Positions 8,344-14,278 of a DNA stretch of 14,278 nucleotides are shown here, in pieces. Position numbers and translations under genes: made by a program. Where the stretch lies: contig DDZY01000021.1 in assembly GCA_002346525.1 (NCBI GenBank), forward strand, positions 1-14,278, in the 5' to 3' direction. The DNA is from Proteobacteria bacterium UBA2996 (GTDB lineage Bacteria; Pseudomonadota; Gammaproteobacteria; Arenicellales; UBA868). Below the pieces are notes generated by a model, which did not search any database, had not been told where the DNA came from, and was given only the letters and a program-made list of their open reading frames with translations. How positions within the stretch are numbered: position 1 is the first letter of the stretch; the number at the start of each line of letters is the position of its first letter.

Positions 8344-8910
8344 TTATCTGCCAGAACGCATTTCGCTTGGACGAAGTTCCCATCGGCCTGAGACTCCCCG
8401 ATAGCGTTCCTCGATCCGGAGTACGCCCTCTGACGAGTCAATGGCAACGATCTTGCCGTTATTCTGGCCCAGATAGGACCCCACCATAACGCGGTGGATT
8501 TCCCCATCGGGCGCACTGACGAGCGCCCAGGTGGCGCCTTCCAACTGCAGCGTACCCAGCATCTGCAGCGCGTCCAGTGGGAACTGCTCCAGAAGCTCTG
8601 GCGCCCGGTCAGCATCGGGTTCCAGGGGATCCGGCTCAGGTTCGGCTATCACTTGTGCTTCTGGCGTGCCGAATACATTGCTCCGCGCAAAAGGATCTTG
8701 ACTCGGGTCTGCTTGGTAGGTCACCGAGACCACAGGCATCTGCTCCGGTAGCGGCTCCACCTTGGGCACCGTATCGCGATGGGTCGTTTCGACGAACTGT
8801 GTCAGATCACTCAACGTGCGCTCTTCCGCGCATCCTGCTACCGTCAGCACGATGGTGACAAGCCACCCGATCCGTAATCGTGATCTGAACTCTCTGGTGT
8901 CAGGCCACAT
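8344..8910 (-). CDS. pilP: Type IV pilus assembly lipoprotein PilP
   Basis: PilP is an inner-membrane lipoprotein that joins the PilN-PilO pair to the PilQ secretin. The 188-residue product has a lipoprotein signal: a basic start, a hydrophobic core and the lipobox VAGC with the lipidated Cys27. An unstructured Pro- and acid-rich linker follows and contains the conserved DPFARSNVF near residues 72-80, the region that in relatives contacts PilO. The folded C-terminal beta-domain (about 100-188) has the family signature FPLDALQMLGTL, WALVSAPDGEIHRVMVG and YLGQNNGKI. The ATG at 8910 is 3 bp past the pilO stop, and a GGGAGG lies about 10 nt upstream inside the end of pilO, supporting the start. 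Confidence 0.96.
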   Translation of the reverse strand: MWPDTREFRSRLRIGWLVTIVLTVAGCAEERTLSDLTQFVETTHRDTVPKVEPLPEQMPVVSVTYQADPSQDPFARSNVFGTPEAQVIAEPEPDPLEPDADRAPELLEQFPLDALQMLGTLQLEGATWALVSAPDGEIHRVMVGSYLGQNNGKIVAIDSSEGVLRIEERYRGVSGRWELRPSEMRSGR

Positions 8911-8913
8911 CCT

Positions 8914-9498
8914 TTAGAGGCCTCCCGATAGATAACTATAGGTCTTAACGACCAAAGACGAAGTCAATACGCCTGCTTCATCGGCGGTAATCTCCATATC
9001 CCCGACCGTGACAATCCTCGGCATCTGCGCCAGGTCACTGATGAAGTTTGCCAGCTGGTGATATCCGCCTCTGACTTCCATCAGAATCGGAAGCGTGGAG
9101 TAAAAATCCCCCAGTTCCTGTTCCTGCGGATCGAACACGACGAATTCAAGTCCTCGGCGCGCACCGGCTTCGGTGATCGCAATCAGCAAGGAAGGTACCT
9201 CGCTGCTGTCCGGCAGTTGCTGTACGAGCTCGGCCAGCATGGTCTCTATCTCAACCATTTGGGCCCGGTAGGCCGGCAAATTGACTACCATTCCTTTTTT
9301 GATCGTGAAAGTCCGTCGAAGCTCGGCTTCATGATCCTGCTCATACTCAAGGCTGAGCCGCTGGTCACGAATTAGAAACTGCCATCCGCCGCCGATCAGT
9401 GCCGCACATACCAACAAAGACACGACGACCACAAACCAGGGCGGCCACTCTGCCGGATCGTTGATATCTACACCTCGCAGATCATCAAGCCAACTCAT
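8914..9498 (-). CDS. pilO: Type IV pilus inner-membrane alignment protein PilO
   Basis: PilO pairs with PilN in the inner membrane and binds PilP, linking the cytoplasmic motor to the secretin. From the chosen ATG the product has 194 residues: a short cytoplasmic end with DLRGVDINDPAEW, one transmembrane helix (about 21-42, FVVVVSLLVCAALIGGGW), a periplasmic coiled coil (about 48-95) and a ferredoxin-like domain ending SYLSGGL. The frame stays open upstream to 9606, which would add 36 residues (LVIRRNSNCGF...) overlapping pilN. That piece is basic, lacks family resemblance and would encroach on pilN, so I start at the ATG at 9498, 22 bp after pilN. No strong Shine-Dalgarno sequence is visible there. 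Confidence 0.94.
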   Translation of the reverse strand: MSWLDDLRGVDINDPAEWPPWFVVVVSLLVCAALIGGGWQFLIRDQRLSLEYEQDHEAELRRTFTIKKGMVVNLPAYRAQMVEIETMLAELVQQLPDSSEVPSLLIAITEAGARRGLEFVVFDPQEQELGDFYSTLPILMEVRGGYHQLANFISDLAQMPRIVTVGDMEITADEAGVLTSSLVVKTYSYLSGGL

Positions 9499-9520
9499 TA
9501 GCGCTTTGCCCAGCAATTCA

Positions 9521-10084
9521 TCATTGTGGGTCCTCTGGTGTGAGTTGATCTGTCTCTGACCGTACCGACGAAACCCACAGTTCGAATTCCTGCGTATCAC
9601 CAACATTGATCACATTCAATTCAGGCTGATCGAATGACGGCGTGTTGGTCAACTGCTCCATCAGAGCCGAAATCCGTGAACTGGACTGAGCCATACCCGT
9701 CAGGCTGACGCCCTCCGGACTACGCTGCAGTGATGAGAAGAAGATCCCTTCGGGGATGGTCGTCGCCAACTCAGTCATGCCCCGTACCAGGGTGACGCGT
9801 TCGGATTGCAATTCACGAATAATGGCCATGCGGGTGAGGAGCGCCTCCTTGCGTTCCTCGATATCATCGATCTCCTTAAGCTGCGCTTCCACCTCGGCAA
9901 TAGCGTTAAGCAGATATTGATTTCGGCTTTGCTGATACTTGAGATCACGGTCTTGTGACCACCAGACACCACCGAGGATTCCGACTGCGATCAGCACCAG
10001 TACTGCCGAAGTCGTAGCGGCACGACGCCGCTGACGTTGGCGGCGCTCTTCGCGCCAAGGTAGCAGATTCACTCCCTGGTTCAT
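9521..10084 (-). CDS. pilN: Type IV pilus inner-membrane alignment protein PilN
   Basis: PilN carries the short cytoplasmic tail that docks PilM and heterodimerises with PilO in the periplasm. The 187-residue product begins with the conserved PilM-binding motif (VNLLPWREERR, residues 5-15). A basic stretch and one transmembrane helix (about 24-42) follow, then a periplasmic coiled coil rich in Glu/Lys/Gln (about 48-95) and a ferredoxin-like fold (about 100-175, IPEGIFFSSLQRSPEGVSLTG). The start codon overlaps the pilM stop as ATGA, and GGGGAG lies at good spacing upstream, so both the start and translational coupling to pilM are well supported. Confidence 0.96.
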   Translation of the reverse strand: MNQGVNLLPWREERRQRQRRRAATTSAVLVLIAVGILGGVWWSQDRDLKYQQSRNQYLLNAIAEVEAQLKEIDDIEERKEALLTRMAIIRELQSERVTLVRGMTELATTIPEGIFFSSLQRSPEGVSLTGMAQSSSRISALMEQLTNTPSFDQPELNVINVGDTQEFELWVSSVRSETDQLTPEDPQ

Positions 10085-11136
10085 CCTGCTCCCCGGATCG
10101 CCAGGCCAGCCGCCTTGATCATACTGGGCCCGTATCTCGCAACCAGTTTGTTTGCCTTGATTGCACTTCCGGGGCCGAAAGGATCGCCGAGCACAGTCGG
10201 CACACCCACATGGGATTCAATCAGAGCAGCGGTACCCTCGATCTGCACACAACCGCCGCTGATGACCAATGCATCTACCCGGTCCAGGCCCAGCTGGGCT
10301 GATAGGCAGAACTCAACACTGCGGGCCGCCTCACGCGCCATAGCCTGGCGAAACGGTTCCAACAAATCCTGCTCATAATTCTGCGGCAGATCCCCACCGC
10401 GTTTAAGCGCTTCCGCTTCACGGTAGTCGATGCCATAACGGGAGCGCACATTCTCTGTAAGAATGCGACCGCCGAAATTCTGTTCACGGCCGTAAATCGA
10501 ACGACCGTCAACAAAAAGATCCAGCCGCGTCGTGACATCGCCAAAATCCATGAGCGCAATCGCCCGTCCCTCCAGCGAATCACCCAGGGTCTGCGCGACA
10601 AAACCGTAACCCCGCTCAACAGCGGCTAGCCCCACGTCAACGATCATTGCGCTGAGACCTGCAAGCTCCATGACCGCAGCATAATCTTCGACAATTTCCT
10701 TACGGCAGGCTGTGATCGTAATTTGGTCATCGTTTCCGTTCCGCGCCCCGCCAGAGACCTCAAAATCCAGATTGACCTCATCCAGAGGGTGTGGGATCTG
10801 CTGAGCCGCTTCGATCATGACCTGCTCTTCAATTTCGCGTTCGGCGAGGCCCGCGGGCAGATTTATGGTTCTGGTAATGACGTGGGTTTGGGGAACCGAC
10901 ACCACTACTTTTTTGCGGGAACTGCGCGAGTGACTCACTGCCCGTCGGACCACGTCGCTGATCAGTCGCAAATCGTTGACGCGATGCTCCACGATGGCAT
11001 TTTTTGGCAGCGGTTCAACGCCCGCGCGGGTCGCTTTAAAGCCTCTGCCGGCGGTGGACAGTTCCAGCACCTTGACGCCAGCACTGCCGATATCGATACC
11101 CAGTGCTGGCCGCTTCGCTCTGCGAAAGATTCCCAT
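10081..11136 (-). CDS. pilM: Type IV pilus actin-like assembly ATPase-fold protein PilM
   Basis: PilM is a cytoplasmic, FtsA/actin-like, ATP-binding protein that binds the PilN tail and connects the pilus alignment complex to the motor. The 351-residue product opens with MGIFRRAKRPALGIDIGSAG, whose GIDIGS is the phosphate-1 loop. The phosphate-2 region is ALMDFGDVTTRLDLF and the adenosine motif is VISGGCVQ. The length fits the family (about 350). The frame could extend to 11238, but that would add 34 unrelated residues and run into ponA, so the ATG at 11136 is chosen. It is the first gene of pilMNOPQ and lies divergent to ponA. No Shine-Dalgarno sequence precedes it; an inverted repeat sits 12-33 nt upstream instead. 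Confidence 0.96.
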   Translation of the reverse strand: MGIFRRAKRPALGIDIGSAGVKVLELSTAGRGFKATRAGVEPLPKNAIVEHRVNDLRLISDVVRRAVSHSRSSRKKVVVSVPQTHVITRTINLPAGLAEREIEEQVMIEAAQQIPHPLDEVNLDFEVSGGARNGNDDQITITACRKEIVEDYAAVMELAGLSAMIVDVGLAAVERGYGFVAQTLGDSLEGRAIALMDFGDVTTRLDLFVDGRSIYGREQNFGGRILTENVRSRYGIDYREAEALKRGGDLPQNYEQDLLEPFRQAMAREAARSVEFCLSAQLGLDRVDALVISGGCVQIEGTAALIESHVGVPTVLGDPFGPGSAIKANKLVARYGPSMIKAAGLAIRGAG

Positions 11137-11147
11137 AGGATAAGTGT

Positions 11148-11169
11148 ACCCTGACCCCCCGGGTAGGGT
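11148..11169. repeat. Imperfect inverted repeat between pilM and ponA
   Basis: ACCCT-G-ACCC and GGGT-AGGGT face each other across three C residues, so nine pairs form with one bulged G. The repeat lies 12-33 bp upstream of the pilM start and 48 bp before the first ponA ATG. It could be an operator for either gene. If transcribed toward pilM it would form a GC-rich hairpin close to a start codon that has no visible Shine-Dalgarno sequence. Confidence 0.4.
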
Positions 11170-11194
11170 GTCACACGCTAGGGTTTGATAAAAT
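11168..11194 (+). promoter_or_regulatory. Weak sigma70-like promoter candidate for ponA
   Basis: A good -10-like box TAAAAT (11189-11194, 5 of 6) is preceded by GTGTCA (11168-11173, 4 of 6) at a short 15-bp spacing. It would start transcription near 11201, leaving a 16-nt leader to the first ponA ATG or 46 nt to the second. A TTGATA overlapping the -10 box could instead serve as a -35 for a poorer -10 (CACGAT, 11207-11212). The divergent gap must hold promoters for both ponA and pilM, but none stands out strongly. Confidence 0.28.
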
Positions 11195-11216
11195 TCCACA
11201 GTCCGGCACGATCTGG

Positions 11217-13574
11217 ATGTCGGCAACCACCTGCCCACTGTTTTCTATGTTCATTCGAGCCCTTTTCTGGCTACTTGCGCTTGCCGTTGGCGGGATCTCG
11301 GCTGCCCTCATCACGGTCATTACCGTGATCTGGCCCGATCTCCCCCCAACAAGCGTGATGCAAGACATCAGGCTCAAAGAACCTCTTCGCGTATACAGCG
11401 TCGACGGCAGACTCATGGGTGAATTCGGAGATGAGAGAAGAATTACCATCCGGATTGAGGACACGCCCAAAGACCTGATCAACGCGATCCTGGCTGCAGA
11501 GGATGACCGTTTCTTCAGTCATCACGGAGTTGATCCGCTTGGCGTTGCCCGGGCCCTCATCACTAACCTGAAATCCGGACAAACCCGTCAGGGTGCGAGC
11601 ACGATCACGATGCAGGTCGCGCGCAACTATTTCCTTTCCCGGGAAAAGACCTATACCCGAAAAATCAAGGAGGCCCTGCTCGCCTTCAAACTCGAACGGG
11701 AACTCGATAAAGCCGAGATCCTTGAACTTTACGTCAACAAAATCTTTCTGGGGCATCGATCGTTCGGTTTTCAGGCGGCAGCCGCTTTTTATTACAACAA
11801 GCCGTTGGCTGAACTCACCCTGGCCCAATTTGCGATGCTGGCGGGCCTACCCAAAGCGCCATCAAACATCAATCCAGTAAGCAATCCGGCCCGGGCTCTT
11901 GAGCGTCGCGATTATGTGCTGCGCCGCATGCAAGGACTGAACCTGATCGATGACGCCGCATTTGAGGAGGCGTCGACGATGCCGCTGACCGCCGCCCGGC
12001 ATCGTCAGGAAATCGAGATTGACGCGCCTTATGTCAGCGAGATGGTGCGCGAGTACATGTTCTCCCGCTACGGCCCCTCGGCATATGAATCCGGCTTTCG
12101 GGTATACACCACTATCGACAGCCATTATCAGAGCGCGGCCACAGACGTCTTGACCCGGGGACTTCTTGCGTATAGCGAACGTCACGGCTATCAAGGGCCA
12201 GCCGGAACTATCGATCCCGCCAAAGTCACGGCATCAGCCGATCGCATTGAGACGCTGTCACAGTATCGCTCTGTCGGCGGGTTGATACCCGCGATGGTTT
12301 TGCGGCCCGGGGGCGATGCGCTCGAAGTCCTGACTGCCGAGCGAGGACCCGCTTCCATCGGTTACGAGGGGTGGCGATGGACATCTCGCAGTCCATCGCA
12401 GATTCTGCATCCCGGAGACGTCGTTTATCTTTCACGCAGTACCCAAGATGAGCTCCGTCTGGCACAGGTGCCTCAGGTTCAGGGTGCCCTCATCTCGCTC
12501 AACCCGTCAGACGGATCCTTGTTGGCACTGGTCGGCGGCTTCGATTTCGCGAAGAGTAATTTCAACCGGGCCACGCAGGCGCTGCGCCAGCCCGGCTCCA
12601 ATATCAAACCCTTCATCTACTCCGCCGCACTCGAGAACGGATTTACTCCTGCCAGCCTGGTCAGTGGAGCGCCGGTTGTCATCGAGGATGACGTCGGGGG
12701 CGACTGGCGACCACAGAACTACAGCAAGAAGGTTTTCGGACCTACCCGATTGCGCGAAGCGCTGAGCAGATCGCTGAATCTTGTATCGGTTCGTTTGGTT
12801 CGCGCGCTCGGCGTGGAAGCGGTACGCGACTATCTTGAGAAGTTTGGCTTCGACCGTACCCGGCTTCCTCAGGGATTATCCCTCGCCCTAGGTTCGGCCA
12901 CGGTGACGCCTATAGAGGTCGCCCGAGCCTACAGTGTCTTTGCCAACGGGGGTTATCTTGTGGAACCTTTTTTTATCGCCCGGGTTGAAGATCCTTCCGG
13001 TCAGATTGTCGAATACGCCAATCGGCAGATGTCTTGCTCCGGGTGTGAGACATCGTTTACTGCGGCATCGGATGCTTCGGCCACCTCACCGGATCGACGC
13101 TTCTCACAGCGCGTCATCTCTGCGCAGAACGCTTTTCTCCTAGACAGCATGATGCGCGAAGTCATTCGCTCCGGCACCGGTCAGTCAGCACAAAGGCTGA
13201 GCCGGGATGACACGGCGGGTAAAACCGGAACCACCAACAATTATTTCGATGCCTGGTTCACGGGGTACAGTTCCAATGTCGTGGCCACTGTCTGGGTCGG
13301 TTTTGACCATCCACAGGATTTGGGCCAGGGAGAATCAGGCGCGCGGGCCGCACTGCCGATCTGGTTGGATTTCATGGAAACCGCGTTGTCAGGCAAAGCA
13401 CACACCAGACAGCGGATTCCGGAGAACATCATCCGCCTTCGCGTGAATCGCCAAAGCGGGTTACCGACCGACGCAGAAGATCCTGAAGGCTATCTCGAAT
13501 TTTTTGTTGCCGGAACCCAACCGACTATCCCGCACGCGCAGTCCAAAGAGGATCCCATGGAGGGGCTTTTCTAG
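11217..13574 (+). CDS. ponA: Penicillin-binding protein 1A (bifunctional glycosyltransferase/transpeptidase)
   Basis: This class A PBP (also called mrcA) polymerises lipid II into glycan strands and cross-links the stem peptides, acting from the inner membrane into the periplasm. The 785-residue product has an N-terminal membrane helix (about 14-39) and a glycosyltransferase domain (about 60-240). That domain contains AEDDRFFSHHGVD (catalytic Glu95), GASTITMQVARN, the KIKEALLAFKLE segment and ILELYVNKIFLG. An OB-like domain lies near 325-425 and the transpeptidase domain near 435-735. Its motifs are SNIK (Ser461, Lys464), SLN (519-521) and KTGT (669-672). The C-terminal LF matches PBP1a relatives. 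The second ATG, at 11247, would begin directly before the membrane helix as in Pseudomonas and may be the true start; neither ATG has a clear Shine-Dalgarno sequence. The gene is divergent from pilM, as in many gammaproteobacteria. Confidence 0.97.
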   Translation: MSATTCPLFSMFIRALFWLLALAVGGISAALITVITVIWPDLPPTSVMQDIRLKEPLRVYSVDGRLMGEFGDERRITIRIEDTPKDLINAILAAEDDRFFSHHGVDPLGVARALITNLKSGQTRQGASTITMQVARNYFLSREKTYTRKIKEALLAFKLERELDKAEILELYVNKIFLGHRSFGFQAAAAFYYNKPLAELTLAQFAMLAGLPKAPSNINPVSNPARALERRDYVLRRMQGLNLIDDAAFEEASTMPLTAARHRQEIEIDAPYVSEMVREYMFSRYGPSAYESGFRVYTTIDSHYQSAATDVLTRGLLAYSERHGYQGPAGTIDPAKVTASADRIETLSQYRSVGGLIPAMVLRPGGDALEVLTAERGPASIGYEGWRWTSRSPSQILHPGDVVYLSRSTQDELRLAQVPQVQGALISLNPSDGSLLALVGGFDFAKSNFNRATQALRQPGSNIKPFIYSAALENGFTPASLVSGAPVVIEDDVGGDWRPQNYSKKVFGPTRLREALSRSLNLVSVRLVRALGVEAVRDYLEKFGFDRTRLPQGLSLALGSATVTPIEVARAYSVFANGGYLVEPFFIARVEDPSGQIVEYANRQMSCSGCETSFTAASDASATSPDRRFSQRVISAQNAFLLDSMMREVIRSGTGQSAQRLSRDDTAGKTGTTNNYFDAWFTGYSSNVVATVWVGFDHPQDLGQGESGARAALPIWLDFMETALSGKAHTRQRIPENIIRLRVNRQSGLPTDAEDPEGYLEFFVAGTQPTIPHAQSKEDPMEGLF

Positions 13575-13584
13575 CATTACACAA

Positions 13585-13601
13585 ACCGCTCAGGGTGCGG
13601 T
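13585..13601 (-). terminator. Weak hairpin at the ponA/topA convergent junction
   Basis: A 5-bp stem ACCGC / GCGGT with a 7-nt loop spans the topA stop codon. Toward gltB (minus strand) it is followed by TTGTGTAAT, only a poor U tract. It is the only terminator-like structure I see at this convergent junction, and it is weak. Confidence 0.25.
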
Positions 13602-14278
13602 GGAGGGTGTGCCGGCGGATTTCTTTTTCGCGACCTTGGTCTTTTTCTTCGCGGCCTTGGTCTTCTTTCGAGTGGTTTTACGCACCGGCGGCGCTTTTTC
13701 CAACGCTTCCCACTCACCGTTACGATAAAAAGCCTTCCACCCGGTTGTCTTGCCGTCAGACTCGGTCATGACGTACTGCTCGCGGGTCTTTCGGCTATAG
13801 CGGATTTGTGCGGGATTACCTTGAGGGTCTTCCCTGGGCGCCAAAGCAAGGTAACGATGCTTGGGATCCAGTTGATCCGCAACGCTTGCAACTTCCTTAA
13901 CCAGTGGTGCACGCGTCTCCCGGTTACGGGGAAACTGGCTGGCAGCGAGAAATATTCCAGAAGCTCCGTCGCGCAGCAGGTAAAAATCGTCCACTTTTTC
14001 GCAACGCAGGTCCGGCATGGGAATGGGATCCGCCTTCGGCGGTGCAGGCTCGCCGTTTCGCAGCAGTTTGCGGGTGTTCTTGCACGCCTCAGCCGTGCAG
14101 CCGAAGTACTTACCAAAGCGTCCTGTCTTCAACTGCATCTCCGCACCGCACTTGTCGCACTCCAGCGTGGGCCCATCGTAGCCCTTTACCTTGAACTCGC
14201 CGTGTTCGATTTCAAAGCCTGCGCAGTCTGGGTTGTTGCCACAGATATGCAGCTTGCGCTTCTCATCAATCAAGTAGG
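13590..14278 (-). CDS. topA: DNA topoisomerase I, C-terminal part (N-terminus beyond right edge)
   Basis: TopA relaxes negative supercoils by transient single-strand cleavage. Only about 229 C-terminal residues are inside the window; the catalytic toprim and tyrosine domains lie off the right edge, so the apparent TTG at 14273 is internal. The visible part begins DEKRKLHICGNNPDC, the end of one C4 zinc finger. A second finger follows, with CDKC and CTAEAC around LKTGRFGKYFG. Next is the C-terminal ssDNA-binding ribbon domain (CEKVDDFYLLRDGASGIFLAASQFPRNRETRAPL ... RYSRKTREQYV ... GWKAFYRNGEW, named in parts). E. coli TopA ends soon after this domain. Here about 35 further residues follow, dominated by Lys/Arg/Ala with a heptad repeat, probably a basic DNA-binding tail. 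The gene converges on ponA with 15 bp between stop codons. Confidence 0.95.
   Translation of the reverse strand, partial: YLIDEKRKLHICGNNPDCAGFEIEHGEFKVKGYDGPTLECDKCGAEMQLKTGRFGKYFGCTAEACKNTRKLLRNGEPAPPKADPIPMPDLRCEKVDDFYLLRDGASGIFLAASQFPRNRETRAPLVKEVASVADQLDPKHRYLALAPREDPQGNPAQIRYSRKTREQYVMTESDGKTTGWKAFYRNGEWEALEKAPPVRKTTRKKTKAAKKKTKVAKKKSAGTPSTAP
13629..13670 (-). repeat. 21-bp tandem repeat coding the lysine-rich topA tail
   Basis: Two adjacent 21-bp units (13629-13649 and 13650-13670) share cgcg[a/g]ccttggtctt and then diverge by a few bases. On the minus strand they encode successive heptads of the type KKTKAAK / KKTKVAK. The in-frame period lets the tail lengthen or shorten without a frameshift. 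Confidence 0.6.

Noticed and set aside
9499..9606. N-terminal extension of pilO by 36 residues
   Set aside because: It would overlap the end of pilN and adds a basic segment with no resemblance to PilO; the ATG at 9498 gives a normal PilO.
11137..11238. N-terminal extension of pilM by 34 residues
   Set aside because: It would cross the divergent gap into ponA and is unlike PilM; MGIFRRAKRPALGIDIG is the usual start.
11271..11828. Minus-strand frame of 185 codons inside ponA
   Set aside because: Antisense to the glycosyltransferase domain of ponA, which has all expected motifs.
1..14278. Mobile elements, CRISPR arrays, tRNA or rRNA genes, phage or defence genes
   Set aside because: I looked for terminal inverted repeats, transposase motifs, regularly spaced repeats and tRNA-like cloverleaves and saw none. 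The whole window is accounted for by conserved housekeeping genes.

Overview
This is a conserved chromosomal housekeeping region from a moderately GC-rich gammaproteobacterium. The order ponA <- divergent -> pilM-pilN-pilO-pilP-pilQ-aroK-aroB-gltB is the arrangement known from Pseudomonas-like lineages; enteric bacteria keep a related mrcA/hofMNOPQ/aroKB cluster. I see no mobile element, CRISPR array, tRNA, rRNA, phage gene or island. I also find no convincing undescribed system, and I say so plainly. The points worth a second look are regulatory or syntenic. The species cannot be named from this window.

Layout, left to right. Positions 1-4282 (minus strand) hold most of gltB, the large subunit of NADPH-dependent glutamate synthase; its C-terminus lies off the left edge. 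A 214-bp gap (4283-4496) carries a good sigma70-like promoter for gltB, and farther upstream an NtrC-like dyad and a small hairpin next to the aroB stop. Next come aroB and aroK (minus strand, overlapping by 13 bp), two shikimate-pathway enzymes. From 6142 to 11136 (minus strand) lies pilMNOPQ, the inner-membrane alignment complex and outer-membrane secretin of the type IV pilus machine; its genes are packed with 4-bp overlaps to short gaps. An 80-bp divergent gap separates pilM from ponA (plus strand, 11217-13574), a bifunctional class A penicillin-binding protein 1a. Convergent to ponA, only 15 bp away, is the C-terminal end of topA, DNA topoisomerase I (minus strand, 13590 to beyond the right edge), with an extra lysine-rich tail.

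How the genes work together. PilM (cytoplasmic, actin-like) binds the N-terminal tail of PilN. PilN and PilO pair through periplasmic domains. The lipoprotein PilP bridges them to the PilQ secretin, whose AMIN domains anchor to the peptidoglycan that PonA helps to build. AroK and AroB are probably expressed from the same long transcript as pilMNOPQ, since no promoter is evident between them. GltB appears to have its own promoter. A SPOR-domain (DamX-like) gene found between aroB and the next gene in several relatives is absent here, so gltB directly follows aroB.

All large genes appear intact where visible, with the key catalytic residues present. Several starts (gltB, aroK, pilQ, pilO, pilM, ponA) lack a good Shine-Dalgarno sequence, so those start codons rest mainly on family alignment.
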